From the NCBI RefSeq assembly GCF_000380565.1, contig NZ_AQYJ01000026.1:186001-250000 (forward strand): DNA of 64,000 bases, written 5' to 3'. Below are positions 17,849 through 25,741 of the stretch, piece by piece. The position numbers were made by a program, and so were the translations under genes. This DNA is from Microbulbifer variabilis ATCC 700307 (GTDB taxonomy: Bacteria; Pseudomonadota; Gammaproteobacteria; Pseudomonadales; Cellvibrionaceae). The notes below the pieces were generated by a model that worked only from the letters and a program-made list of their open reading frames with translations, made no database searches and was not told the DNA's origin. The number at the start of each line of letters is the position of its first letter. Positions within the stretch are counted from its first letter, which is position 1.

Positions 17849-19084
17849 ATGTATTTGTCAAGATTTATTTCTGGCTTATTATTGATTGGGGGGTTAGCTG
17901 GTAGTAAAGCTTTCGCCTCTGACAGTATGGACTGTGTGGTTATTGAAAAAAATGACCTAGTCCAGGTTGAACTAAATAAATCCAATTCTTATCAGAACTG
18001 CTTTTCTCTAGATAAAATCCCTTCTTCAACACCAGTTGACATAGTCTCCTTTGCTTTTGATGATACTAAGAATAAATTATCTGTATATGAGGTAGGGTCT
18101 TCCAATACCAAGCAACTAGTCGTAAATTCAATCTCAGGTACTGATACTGTTAACGCAATTTCGTTAAATACACATAATAAATCTCTCATTGTCGAAATTG
18201 CTCCAACCATAAAATTAACTTCTAACAAAGATGTTGACATTACATACCTTATGGTAAATGGAAGAGCACAGGTTATTGTAAAGATTTACGACGTTAAATC
18301 ACAAACCAGCTCAGGAGGCAGCTCGGGAGGCAGCTCGGGAGGTGGAACCACAATTCCTCCTATCGATCCAGGTGGCTGTGATAGCGTCATGTGTAGAGAA
18401 CCCGTATTTTTTATGGCAACCTCAAGCTCTGCTCAAGCATGCACTGCAAGTCAGAAGGCCCCAAATCCGCCATCAAATTTTGATATCAATAAGCACTTGA
18501 AGCAATTCAAGAGAGCAGGCATCGCAGCAAGCAAACTCCCTGGAGGGAAAGTCACGTTAAGTGCGGCGGTTATGGCTAGCATGTTTGCACCTAATCGAAC
18601 CTATGACCTTAAAAACAACCCGAATTACAATGCAGACCAAGAGTTTGGGAATTGGTTTTATGGAGCTGCCGCTCATCAAATGGGCTTTACTGAACAGGAA
18701 GCACTTACCGCTGGAGCAGTAGTACAACAGTGGCAAAACTATAATAACTCAAACCACCCCGACGCTAATGACATTGGAAAATTAGTGGGAAATATTGCTC
18801 ATGCGCTCGCAACCGGAGAAGGGGACAACCATGATGATGCGGCACCAATTAAGGGCGGGCATAGTTATAGTAAAGATATATATGAGAATGATGCTAACGC
18901 CGATAGCAACTCTGACTCTTGCAGTCCGAACAAAACTGTAAACTCACCTACTACAGCTGCTCCTGGCTATGGTATTGGTGGTCTAGGGTATGGTGGAGGT
19001 TGGAGCGGAGGCGGTATGTATTTCGGATCTGGCGGCTGCTGGGGTAGCTGTAGTAGAACTGTAATCATTGTAGAATCGCTTTAA
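17849..19084 (+). CDS. Secreted protein with toxin-44-like domain
   Basis: A 411-residue product started at ATG 17849. Order: signal peptide (to about residue 24), a beta-rich domain (25-150), a Ser/Gly linker (SSGGSSGGSSGGG), a two-cysteine motif (GGCDSVMC), then a helical domain (about 215-340) with YDLKNNPNY, EFGNWFYGAAAHQMGF, TAGAVVQQ, GEGDNHDDAAPIKGG, and a Gly-rich end with cysteines. The YDLKN...FGNxxYG...GAG..Q...GD..D...I..G pattern is that of the polymorphic-toxin domain called toxin 44. The target is not established to my knowledge. A membrane protein gene follows after a hairpin and may give immunity. Confidence 0.65.
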   Translation: MYLSRFISGLLLIGGLAGSKAFASDSMDCVVIEKNDLVQVELNKSNSYQNCFSLDKIPSSTPVDIVSFAFDDTKNKLSVYEVGSSNTKQLVVNSISGTDTVNAISLNTHNKSLIVEIAPTIKLTSNKDVDITYLMVNGRAQVIVKIYDVKSQTSSGGSSGGSSGGGTTIPPIDPGGCDSVMCREPVFFMATSSSAQACTASQKAPNPPSNFDINKHLKQFKRAGIAASKLPGGKVTLSAAVMASMFAPNRTYDLKNNPNYNADQEFGNWFYGAAAHQMGFTEQEALTAGAVVQQWQNYNNSNHPDANDIGKLVGNIAHALATGEGDNHDDAAPIKGGHSYSKDIYENDANADSNSDSCSPNKTVNSPTTAAPGYGIGGLGYGGGWSGGGMYFGSGGCWGSCSRTVIIVESL

Positions 19085-19091
19085 AATACTT

Positions 19092-19120
19092 TGAGGCCTG
19101 TCAATCCAAGGTAGGCCTCA
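19092..19120. terminator. Hairpin between the toxin-like and membrane protein genes
   Basis: A perfect inverted repeat TGAGGCCT/AGGCCTCA with a 13-base loop. No T-run follows, so it may be an attenuator or RNA-stability element rather than a full terminator. Confidence 0.45.
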
Positions 19121-19127
19121 CTTATAA

Positions 19128-19658
19128 GTGAATATCACTATGATAAAAATTTTCTTGACCGCAATTATTTACTTCACATTCCTTATGATTTTCCCCTTTA
19201 CTGGGTATGATTTTTTCTGGAAATACTCTCCATCCCTGCTTAATATATTTCTATTCTTTGTAATAATTTTTTCAATCTACTTTACGATACTGAAACAGTG
19301 GAAAGTCTCATTTAGAGAAAAAGTTAAATATAGCGTATTATTTTTGGCAATATCTACGATTTATTATTTTTCAGTAGAAAAAAAATCATCATACGAAATA
19401 AACCCAAGCACTTATTATACTTTTGATAGATTTGATGGAGGGGCCTTTACTTCTTCCACTCTATCTAATCTTATCAGACTAGACAGAGTAGCATTAATTC
19501 TCGCAAAAAAAACTGTGATAAAAACATACGAGAATGTTAAAAAAGAAAAGATTAAGTCCGTAGAGGGGGGGCACTTAATAATAGAATTAGAAGACTACTC
19601 AGGAAAGATTGAATCTGATCAAATTGAAGTTAACAATCTAAAAGGTAATGTTCAATGA
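19128..19658 (+). CDS. Membrane protein, candidate immunity partner of the toxin-44-like protein
   Basis: A 176-residue product (GTG start at 19128; ATG at 19140 is also possible). Three hydrophobic segments (about residues 5-25, 33-53, 66-83) precede a soluble C-terminal part rich in Lys and Glu. No family recognised. Position 43 bases after a predicted toxin gene on the same strand, AT-rich composition, and size fit an immunity protein for an exported toxin, but this is inference from context only. Confidence 0.6.
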   Translation: MNITMIKIFLTAIIYFTFLMIFPFTGYDFFWKYSPSLLNIFLFFVIIFSIYFTILKQWKVSFREKVKYSVLFLAISTIYYFSVEKKSSYEINPSTYYTFDRFDGGAFTSSTLSNLIRLDRVALILAKKTVIKTYENVKKEKIKSVEGGHLIIELEDYSGKIESDQIEVNNLKGNVQ

Positions 19659-19775
19659 ACGGCGTCAACCTCCTCAAATGAAGGAGGAGGTCTCATAAAT
19701 CTTACGGCCTAGCAAGTACTCAAGACTGAAGATAATCATCACAATGCGTGCAAGGCCATACAAAAGCAGTTGACC

Positions 19776-20225
19776 CTACTCTTCCAGGAAAGTCAATATC
19801 TGAGTTGACTCTTCCCGCGAGAGCTTCAGCCCATATTTCTCCACTATCGCCATAAACCGCTGCACAAAGATTGCCTGGACCGGTTCATAAGGTAGCATCC
19901 ACTCATCAGGGCCTTTGTCCCCCTTGCTCTGGTTCCGGCCATCATCGACTAGCCATAAATTCTCAGGGTTTTCTGCAAATTTACGCTTCAGCTTAACGGT
20001 CCAATTGTGACCATCGTACTCATACACCCAAGAGAGCGGCACGATGTGCTCAACATCTAAGTCGGACGCCAGACTGAAGAATTAACCTGTATAAGGGTCC
20101 AACCACAGGCCTGTATCTACAGCGCTTAGCATTGGTGAAGGTTACAGGTGCCAAGGAGAACTGAACTAGGAGCTCATGGTGTGTGCTCTGACAATTACCG
20201 TCAGAGTCAGACCAGCGTGGCAGCC
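19776..20225 (-). pseudogene. Broken HNH endonuclease gene
   Basis: The translation fits secreted HNH nucleases of the DUF1524/GmrSD C-terminal type: WSDSDGNCQSTHHELL, VTFTNAKRC, TGLWLDPYTG, DVEHIVPLSW, NLWLVDDGRNQSKGDKGPDEW. The catalytic EHIVPL and NQSKGD boxes are intact. A one-base frame change lies near 20120 (between KRCR and TGLW) and an in-frame TAA follows DPYTG. The N-terminus is absent. The longest remaining frame (19776-20042) would start just after EHIV and is not a real gene. Confidence 0.75.
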
Positions 20226-20314
20226 AGATAAAACGGTAGAATCAGGTGCATGACGACCCCTCATTGTTGCTTTAAGGGATCGCACAGGAGGTAGATTAGG
20301 AGAACAAACACAGG

Positions 20315-20638
20315 TTATTGCACATTAGACAAGCGCACGGCATTTATTTTTGGGCGACCACTTAAGCAGCCACTAATACTCAAGCCTACTTGTTTACCGG
20401 CCATAAAAGCTGCAAGTAAAGTTGACAGTTTAGCCTCGCTTCCTGAATCGTTTAAGAGATCAATACGGTATGAACTGCTACTACCACAGTTCTCAGGGTC
20501 TATAGCCGGCGTGCTCATCCGTACATCAACAAAGGGAGTCCAGGGAGCAATGTACGTGATCTCAGACACTGGCACTTCGGCACTAAGCGCATTGTTTGAA
20601 ATAGAAAAAAAAGCACAAAGAAAATATATTTTTTTCAT
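20315..20638 (-). CDS. Small secreted two-cysteine protein (family member E)
   Basis: A 107-residue product with a signal peptide ending NNALSA. Signature: SEITYIAPWTPFVDV, first Cys PENCGSSSSYRIDL, LSTLLAAFMAGKQVGLSISGC and a final INAVRL strand. It is a close paralogue of the broken member J at 45.8-46.1 kb. A 7-bp tandem repeat lies 10 bases upstream of the start. It lies downstream of the last attC of the cassette array, on the same strand. Confidence 0.72.
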   Translation of the reverse strand: MKKIYFLCAFFSISNNALSAEVPVSEITYIAPWTPFVDVRMSTPAIDPENCGSSSSYRIDLLNDSGSEAKLSTLLAAFMAGKQVGLSISGCLSGRPKINAVRLSNVQ

Positions 20639-20648
20639 ATTCTAATCT

Positions 20649-20676
20649 AAATAATAAATAATAAATAATAAATAAT
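20649..20676 (-). repeat. 7-bp tandem repeat (AAATAAT x4) upstream of member E
   Basis: Four perfect copies just upstream of the start codon of the minus-strand gene. A repeat of this size in a leader can slip and change spacing between promoter or ribosome-binding site and start. Confidence 0.85.
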
Positions 20677-20780
20677 AAGGCATCTAAAAAAGTGCCATGT
20701 TATCTACCTTGCATGCTAAATCCATTAAATCAAATAGTTTATATCTCTGATTAAAGCCAAGCACATGGCAGAATCATAAT

Positions 20781-20835
20781 CACTCTTTTGCTGGTCGATA
20801 TTTTGACCGCTGTCGACCAATTTGAGAACCCCTAT
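20781..20835 (-). promoter_or_regulatory. Upstream block shared with two other loci (copy 1)
   Basis: Contains GGTCGA...TCGACC as an inverted repeat followed by TTTGAGAACCCC. Comparable blocks lie at 31951-32020 and 46236-46305, each about 125-200 bases upstream of a minus-strand secreted-protein gene. Stem bases differ while pairing is kept. Role unknown. Confidence 0.4.
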
Positions 20836-21004
20836 AATAGAATTTTAGTGGCAGATTAGGGGGATTGCTTAAGATGCCTGTCACTATTTGTCAAAATTTA
20901 TACTTATCTTAGATTCCGCTGATAAAGTCTAAGCAGCAACCACTCTATTATTTTGAGGAAACGTACAGAAATCCAACTGTAGGAACAAACACAACCTGTC
21001 ACAG

Positions 21005-21103
21005 CAATAACGCTAAGTTAACCAACGCACGGTGTGAAGCACGCTTTTGCGCGTTCCACGGAGACCGCTTGCGGACGTAGTGTAGTTGAACATTTTGTTA
21101 AGT
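21005..21103 (-). repeat. attC site 1 (last of the array)
   Basis: + strand CAATAAC ... GTTAAGT, with inner complementary arms. The R' core is weak; R'' fits GTTRRRY. It follows the 137-residue secreted protein gene. Confidence 0.75.
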
Positions 21104-21105
21104 GC

Positions 21106-21519
21106 TTACTCCGAAACTCTATTAATATCACAGTTAGCCCTGATCATTTTGCTTTTTAAATTAGGCTCTCCCTTTCTTGAAACCCACATGTGCCCAGTAG
21201 TGGATATCTGTGGAATCATGAAGCGCTGCATACAACCAGGCATGTATTCGTGCCAGTGGAGCATGAACTTGACACTGGTCGAGCCGCTAATAGGAAACTT
21301 CTCATACCAAGGGGCGCGACAACCTTTTATGGTCTCGTATTCGCCCAAAATAGCATAACTGTGGGCCATGCCGATATTTTCACCTTGTGCTGTTTCATGA
21401 AAGTAGCCCTTCACACGAAAACTTGTCTCACCTTCAATCGGTGTACACTCAAACTCTACCCTAGCCCCTGCAACAGATGATGAAGACCAAATTAGTAACA
21501 AGAAGATGAGAAGTCTCAT
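21106..21519 (-). CDS. Cassette 1: secreted protein, unknown
   Basis: A 137-residue product started at the ATG at 21519, which lies 5 bases from the preceding attC core. The signal peptide ends SSSSVAG/A. The mature part has four cysteines (FECTP, KGCRA, PGCMQ, RANCD), suggesting two disulfides. No family recognised. The stop codon abuts attC 1. Confidence 0.65.
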   Translation of the reverse strand: MRLLIFLLLIWSSSSVAGARVEFECTPIEGETSFRVKGYFHETAQGENIGMAHSYAILGEYETIKGCRAPWYEKFPISGSTSVKFMLHWHEYMPGCMQRFMIPQISTTGHMWVSRKGEPNLKSKMIRANCDINRVSE

Positions 21520-21523
21520 AGGC

Positions 21524-21616
21524 ACCTAACGCCCGGTTAAGGGGCGGACTTGGAGCCGCGAAGCGGCGGAAAGGCCGTCTCAGCCCCGCAGGGTCGATAA
21601 CAGCCGATTGTTAAGT
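21524..21616 (-). repeat. attC site 2
   Basis: + strand ACCTAAC ... GTTAAGT, both cores fitting consensus, with GC-rich inverted arms (GCCGCGAAGCGGCGG). Confidence 0.85.
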
Positions 21617-21621
21617 TCCTT

Positions 21622-22104
21622 TTACTCTAGACAGTGGACTCCTACACGACGCGCCCACTCTTCTATTTTTATAGACGCCTTTACATCCCTAAGGTAAAAG
21701 ACGTTTGTATAGTCCCAACTTTCAAAATAGACCGCACCCAGGTCCGGCAATACTAATCTACGGAAGTTTTTGCTGCTATATCCTCGAGACTGGATATAGC
21801 TTTCTTTAGATTCATCAGAGGTAAATTCCCTAAAAAGAGGGTAAGGTCTGATGCCGCTACCTCTAAATCTAAAGTTTATGAGCTCCGTTTCTTCACCCAT
21901 TAATAAATTAAATCTAATCTGATCTTCATCTTTTGAGGGGCGATCTTCACAGTACTCTCCTCTCGTTAACCAATGATCAAAAACAGCTACAGCAAGGAAA
22001 TGATAGTCCTCAAATTTTTCTATACATGCCAAATCATATAAATTCGGAAACTGTGCCGTTAGCTGCAATTGACGTGACTTTTTGAGGTTCCTGAAAATGC
22101 GCAT
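21622..22104 (-). CDS. Cassette 2: hypothetical protein
   Basis: A 160-residue soluble, acidic/aromatic protein with no signal peptide or known motif. It ends six bases from attC 2 and starts 14 bases from attC 3, filling the cassette as is usual for integron genes. Confidence 0.65.
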   Translation of the reverse strand: MRIFRNLKKSRQLQLTAQFPNLYDLACIEKFEDYHFLAVAVFDHWLTRGEYCEDRPSKDEDQIRFNLLMGEETELINFRFRGSGIRPYPLFREFTSDESKESYIQSRGYSSKNFRRLVLPDLGAVYFESWDYTNVFYLRDVKASIKIEEWARRVGVHCLE

Positions 22105-22117
22105 ATTTCACTCAAAA

Positions 22118-22177
22118 ACTTAACGCCGCGAGCTGGGCCGGCCATGTATGGCCATCCCAAGCCTTGCCTTGTTATAG
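22118..22177 (-). repeat. attC site 3
   Basis: + strand ACTTAAC ... GTTATAG, 60 bp, inner arms GGCCGGCCATG/CATGGCC-like. The stop codon of the DUF5958-like gene lies inside R''. Very similar to attC 24, which follows the paralogous gene. Confidence 0.8.
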
Positions 22178-22564
22178 CTTTTCAAGGTTATGCCACCAAT
22201 GATCGCACCCAGCCTGACAATCCGTAGATCTTCTATGACTGCCTGCGATAGTAAATATTGTGAGCCAAAGCTTGAAGGCCTTAAGCCATTCCTGACAAGG
22301 TAAGGCTAAAATCTTTGCCCGTGCGTTATTGAAAGTGTTCTTACGCATTATTACACAGGATGTATAAGTCCCCTTTAAACCAGACAACTTGATACCCTCT
22401 TCAATCTCAGATTCTCGAGGATGAGATTGATGGATGCACAAGTTCATTCCCCGAAGAGCTTTATACTTTTCCTGTTCTGGGAGAGCTTTAAACCACTTTA
22501 TTCCTTCCTCTATTGAAATTTCACCTTGAGCGATTCTATTTATTGTGACTTCGTATCGATCCAT
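22172..22564 (-). CDS. Cassette 3: DUF5958-like protein
   Basis: A 130-residue protein beginning MDRYEVTINRIAQGEI and containing KALRGMNLCIHQSHPRE, which I recognise as the DUF5958 type. Function unknown. A paralogue of about 85 percent identity by eye is cassette 24 (30941-31333), with a similar attC, so the cassette was copied within the array or acquired twice. Confidence 0.7.
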   Translation of the reverse strand: MDRYEVTINRIAQGEISIEEGIKWFKALPEQEKYKALRGMNLCIHQSHPRESEIEEGIKLSGLKGTYTSCVIMRKNTFNNARAKILALPCQEWLKAFKLWLTIFTIAGSHRRSTDCQAGCDHWWHNLEKL

Positions 22565-22574
22565 GCTCGATTAG

Positions 22575-22640
22575 CTATAACGCCTAAAGCACGGGCGCAG
22601 CTTTGCTGCGTCCAGTGCCCTTACTTGATATACGTTTACA
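22575..22640 (-). repeat. attC site 4
   Basis: + strand CTATAAC ... GTTTACA, 66 bp, with arms GCACGGGCGCAGC/GCTGCGTCCAGTGC. R'' deviates from GTTRRRY. Confidence 0.7.
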
Positions 22641-22961
22641 GATCTTCTTCACTGATTTTCAATAACCTACGGCTATCTCCTAACCAGACCTCTGTGCCAG
22701 AATACATTCTGATCTCACCGCTATTTTCATTATTGAACAAGAAATTTAATTCCCCGCTGAATGTAATGCCACTAATTTGGATATTGTAAGCTCACCTCGC
22801 AGATAGACATCTGCGGTGCAAACACGGCAATCGACGGCCAGTGCATCTTTAATAATCCAAACTTTACCACCAGGAACGACATAGCCTTGCCCTTTTCTCA
22901 AGGTTAATTCTGCACCGAATGTAGAACTAGAAAGTAGGATTAGAAGGATGATAGTTCTCAT
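22636..22961 (-). pseudogene. Cassette 4: secreted protein gene with a one-base frameshift
   Basis: The ATG at 22961 starts a signal peptide (MRTIILLILLSSSTFGA). The frame then runs to a stop at 22746. Just before it, the other frame continues as GITFSGELNFLFNNENSG...WLGDSRRLLKISEEDL and stops at 22636, inside attC 4, the expected end of a cassette gene. Restoring one A in the run at ATATCCAAATTAG (minus strand) gives ISKISGITFSG and joins both parts into a protein of 108 residues. Either a true mutation or a homopolymer error in the sequence. Function unknown. Confidence 0.75.
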
Positions 22962-22972
22962 ATCTCTATTAC

Positions 22973-23117
22973 GTATAACGCCCACAGCAGGGGCGGCCAA
23001 CTTTGTGCGCTTTTTTGCGCGATAATGGGAGCGAAGTGACCGGCGCAATAAGCACGCAAAGTAGAACGTCTCGCGGAGGCCCAAAAGGTCGTAGGATACC
23101 GCCTGCGATTGTTAGTA
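22973..23117 (-). repeat. attC site 5 (long)
   Basis: + strand GTATAAC ... GTTAGTA, 145 bp with complementary arms GCAGGGGCGG/CCGCCTGC. One of the longest in the array. Confidence 0.75.
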
Positions 23118-23591
23118 TTCTACCACTGCGATATCCATTGTAACCACCCATCCATCAGCACCTAGGTTTTTGCAAACAAGACCAGATAAATTACAATTTT
23201 TCAGATCGGAAATAAGGTACTTTCTAATAGGCGAACCATTGCTCCGCACCACAATGTACTCTTCAAATTCTAAGCGATTAGGTTGTCTCCGGCAGAATCT
23301 ATCTCCGCCATACAATAAGCACTCTCTTGTATTTCCGTATTCTCTGCCCCAGTTTTGATCAATATTCACAACAACTTTTCCGTTTGGCTTGCGGACTTGA
23401 GCAATTTCTGGCAACTCATTGCCATCTTTATCTGCAAATGAAACGTTAATTTCTTCCTCGGGTAGATTTGACTGAAGTATGTCGATCTGAAGTTTTCCGT
23501 AAGCAATCACAAAACCATCTTCTGTGGTTGTTTCTGTAACAACCACGCAACCTGAAAGAAATAATGTCAATAAAATTACGATATTCTTCAT
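23112..23591 (-). CDS. Cassette 5: lipoprotein, unknown
   Basis: A 159-residue product with a clear lipobox (LTLFLSGC). The mature part is beta-rich with four cysteines in its second half (NTRECLL, RFCRR, NCNLSG, LVCKN). Not recognised. The stop lies in attC 5. Confidence 0.7.
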   Translation of the reverse strand: MKNIVILLTLFLSGCVVVTETTTEDGFVIAYGKLQIDILQSNLPEEEINVSFADKDGNELPEIAQVRKPNGKVVVNIDQNWGREYGNTRECLLYGGDRFCRRQPNRLEFEEYIVVRSNGSPIRKYLISDLKNCNLSGLVCKNLGADGWVVTMDIAVVEY

Positions 23592-23601
23592 TATTCTCGA
23601 A

Positions 23602-23674
23602 CGCTAACGCCACAAGCAAAGGCGCGCATTAGCGCGTCCAGCCCGCAGGGCGGTTTTTCCTTGTCTTGTTAAAT
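23602..23674 (-). repeat. attC site 6
   Basis: + strand CGCTAAC ... GTTAAAT, 73 bp; arms include AGGCGCGCATTAGCGCGTCC. Confidence 0.82.
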
Positions 23675-23929
23675 TTAGGGCCTGCATTCTAGCCATACTC
23701 TTTCACCAGGGTGATGCTCCGCTATTGTTGCAAGGGCCTCGTTCAGTTCTTCTTCATTTACTGGATCAATTTCATAGCTGAAGTTTGTAATATCAAGCTT
23801 CATTTCTCGATAGCTATCTAGCTCAGATGCACTCAAAACGTTGCAGCCAATCCAAACAAGGTACTTACCTGTTTTAATTACTGTTTCAAGCTCTCTAAAC
23901 CCTTCTTTTGTAGTTGCGAATATGACCAT
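23675..23929 (-). CDS. Cassette 6: small soluble protein
   Basis: An 84-residue acidic protein, no signal peptide, no motif known to me. It starts a few bases from attC 7 and ends directly at attC 6. Confidence 0.6.
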   Translation of the reverse strand: MVIFATTKEGFRELETVIKTGKYLVWIGCNVLSASELDSYREMKLDITNFSYEIDPVNEEELNEALATIAEHHPGERVWLECRP

Positions 23930-23932
23930 GCG

Positions 23933-24026
23933 AATTTAATGCCAGGTTTAGCGGCCGCGGCAAGCGTAGCTTGACGAGGTCCGATGGAGGCCGCAGGCTG
24001 GAACATACTGCAACCTTTTGTTCTAC
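23933..24026 (-). repeat. attC site 7 (degraded core)
   Basis: + strand AATTTAAT ... GTTCTAC. The R' triplet AAC is AAT, so recombination here is doubtful. Inner arms (GGCCGCGGCAAGC / GGAGGCCGCAGG) remain. Confidence 0.6.
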
Positions 24027-24028
24027 AT

Positions 24029-24394
24029 TTACTGGATAATATCTGGGCCGTACAGGTTTTCTGTGCCAGCAATTCCGCCCATAACTTTTACCCAATATCT
24101 ATTAGAATTCAAATCAATAATGATTTCATAACTATATCCATCGCTTATTACTGGATTTGACGGAATGTAATAGTTGTAAACAACATGATCTCTACTGATT
24201 TTCTGCCAGGGTATTTCATCGATTTTGTTTAGATCTTTAACCGTAAATTCTCCTGTACTACTCATATTTTCTTAGATGAGTGATGAAATCAATTCTGGAA
24301 TATTAGCTTCGTGACCCTGCTTAACAAATTGGATCTCTGACTGCACTGCAGAACTAATAAGAAAAATCGACATGGTCAGTGGTACTCGTATCAT
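24029..24394 (-). pseudogene. Cassette 7: secreted protein gene interrupted by an in-frame TAA
   Basis: An ATG at 24394 opens a signal peptide (SIFLISSAVQS) and runs to TAA at 24272-24274. The same frame continues without a shift as ENMSSTGEFTVKDLNKID to the stop at 24029, next to attC 7. The two parts together make a 121-codon gene, the normal cassette layout with one attC for both. I read it as one gene with a nonsense mutation, not two genes. Function unknown. Confidence 0.72.
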
Positions 24395-24398
24395 ATTT

Positions 24399-24488
24399 GT
24401 AGATCGCCAATGTAAACGGCGAGCGACGCAAGAGCGAGTCCAGCTGGATGCCGAAGACATGTGGCGGTGTTTAACATTTTTGTTATAT
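24399..24488 (-). repeat. attC site 8 (twin of site 14)
   Basis: Nearly the same as attC 14 (AATGTAAACGGC ... GCGGTGTTTAACATT). The outer R' core, ACATAAC in site 14, is GTAGATC here, so this copy is probably inactive. Confidence 0.72.
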
Positions 24489-24516
24489 GTTTTTGTCATG
24501 CACTTTAAAGTTAGCA

Positions 24517-24786
24517 TTAGCAACCGCCACCATCTCCGCCTCCACAACCCCCATCACCACCAAAAAATCCACCACCGCCATCTCCACTGTGACCACCACG
24601 ACCACTATCCGGACCTAAAAGAAAAACAAATTTGATTAGCAGTAGAATTAGAAATACGCCTACTAAAATTGGCAAGATCGTACTTTGAAATACACTTTCT
24701 GATTGAAGGTCAGTGTAGTGCCATGAAGCAACTAAACCTAAAATAAATACTATCCATGAAAACATCGTTTTAATCCTGAATGACAT
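24517..24786 (-). CDS. Cassette 8: membrane protein with Gly/Cys-rich tail (copy 1)
   Basis: An 89-residue protein with two hydrophobic segments (about 7-24 and 34-56) and a tail of Gly, Asp and Cys (GGGGFFGGDGGCGGGDGGGC). The same protein, residue for residue, is encoded at 26842-27111; DNA differs in very few bases. A small inner-membrane protein of unknown function. Confidence 0.72.
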   Translation of the reverse strand: MSFRIKTMFSWIVFILGLVASWHYTDLQSESVFQSTILPILVGVFLILLLIKFVFLLGPDSGRGGHSGDGGGGFFGGDGGCGGGDGGGC

Positions 24787-24882
24787 TTAACGCCGGCCAC
24801 AGCGGCTGGCAAAACTGACGATTTTTGTGCGCAAGCACAAAAAGTGACAGGTTTGACAGTCCGCTGCTGGCCCTTGTTAAGT
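24785..24882 (-). repeat. attC site 9
   Basis: + strand ATTTAAC ... GTTAAGT, both consensus; nested arms GCCGGCCACAGCGG / CCGCTGCTGGCCC and TTTTTGTGC/GCACAAAAA. Confidence 0.88.
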
Positions 24883-25281
24883 GCTGAACTCATTTGGGTA
24901 ACTACTTGTTAAATATTTCATTGGAGGGTTATCAATACCAATTACATGCTCGGGTTTGAACCAAAGCTTACAGCCCGGCTCTAGATAGCCACTACCCGGC
25001 TCGATACAACTTGGTTCGTTATCAAGGATGCCAAAATAATGACCTTTTGTCTTTTTAAGGACAATAACCCACATCCGCTCTCCAGAGACTTGAACCGATC
25101 CATCTCCGTCTTGAGTTTCAATATCGAAAGCAAGCTTCGCAGCTTGCCCTCGCTTTAAGTTGAAACGATCTTCTTTAGATGGAATCTCGAAAGTTTCAGG
25201 GTTCTTCTGTTGCTCGAACTCAACGTTTCGGATTTCCCAAAAGTGCTCTTCTATGTTTGGTAATACGGGATCATCCCACAC
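24877..25281 (-). CDS. Cassette 9: GERMWV-motif protein, possible immunity-type fold
   Basis: A 134-residue protein started at GTG 25281, with GGAGG ten bases upstream; the longer frame would begin inside the attC core. The second half has SGERMWVIVLKK, then FGILDNEP and LEPGCKLWFKPEHVIGI, a pattern I know from small DUF2314-like proteins that occur near toxins. No signal peptide. Immunity function is inference only. The stop lies inside attC 9. Confidence 0.6.
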   Translation of the reverse strand: MWDDPVLPNIEEHFWEIRNVEFEQQKNPETFEIPSKEDRFNLKRGQAAKLAFDIETQDGDGSVQVSGERMWVIVLKKTKGHYFGILDNEPSCIEPGSGYLEPGCKLWFKPEHVIGIDNPPMKYLTSSYPNEFST

Positions 25282-25300
25282 TTTCTCGATTCCTCCGCGC

Positions 25301-25404
25301 ACTTAACGCCGTGCTAAGCGGCTGATTTTGTTGATTGAATTTGTGCTATTCAAGCACAAATTTGATGCAATGAAAATGAGTCCGCCTTGAGCGCCTTGTT
25401 ATGC
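25301..25404 (-). repeat. attC site 10
   Basis: + strand ACTTAAC ... GTTATGC, 104 bp, with a long inner inverted repeat (AATTTGTGC/GCACAAATT). Confidence 0.83.
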
Positions 25405-25418
25405 GCATTTAGTAATGG

Positions 25419-25616
25419 TTATCTGGGTGGTTTCTTGCTGCTTAAGATTTGTTTCCACTTTCTTAAACCATGCTCACCCACAATAAGAAGGCTAAAGACT
25501 GTCACTACGATAATCCATTTGGGCATAGAGAGTGCTATGACTGCGTTGCTTACAATTAAGGTCGGTATGATAATGAAAATAATCCAATAAAGGGGTGTGA
25601 TGTGCTTTTCATTCAT
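25419..25616 (-). CDS. Cassette 10: small two-helix membrane protein
   Basis: A 65-residue protein with two hydrophobic segments (about 9-28 and 33-48) and a basic C-terminus (RKWKQILSSKKPPR). Unknown function. Confidence 0.6.
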   Translation of the reverse strand: MNEKHITPLYWIIFIIIPTLIVSNAVIALSMPKWIIVVTVFSLLIVGEHGLRKWKQILSSKKPPR

Positions 25617-25658
25617 TGTGCGAGTATTTTAGTTTAGAAGAGGGCGGAGTTTTATTGC

Positions 25659-25741
25659 ACATAACGCCTGCGACTGCGGAAACCGGCGATTTTAGACGCG
25701 AAGCGCCGTCCCGGTTGTCCGACAGCATGCGTTTGTTAACT
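25659..25741 (-). repeat. attC site 11
   Basis: + strand ACATAAC ... GTTAACT with arms GGAAACCGGCGA / CCCGGTTGTCC. The next gene's stop lies in R''. Confidence 0.85.
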
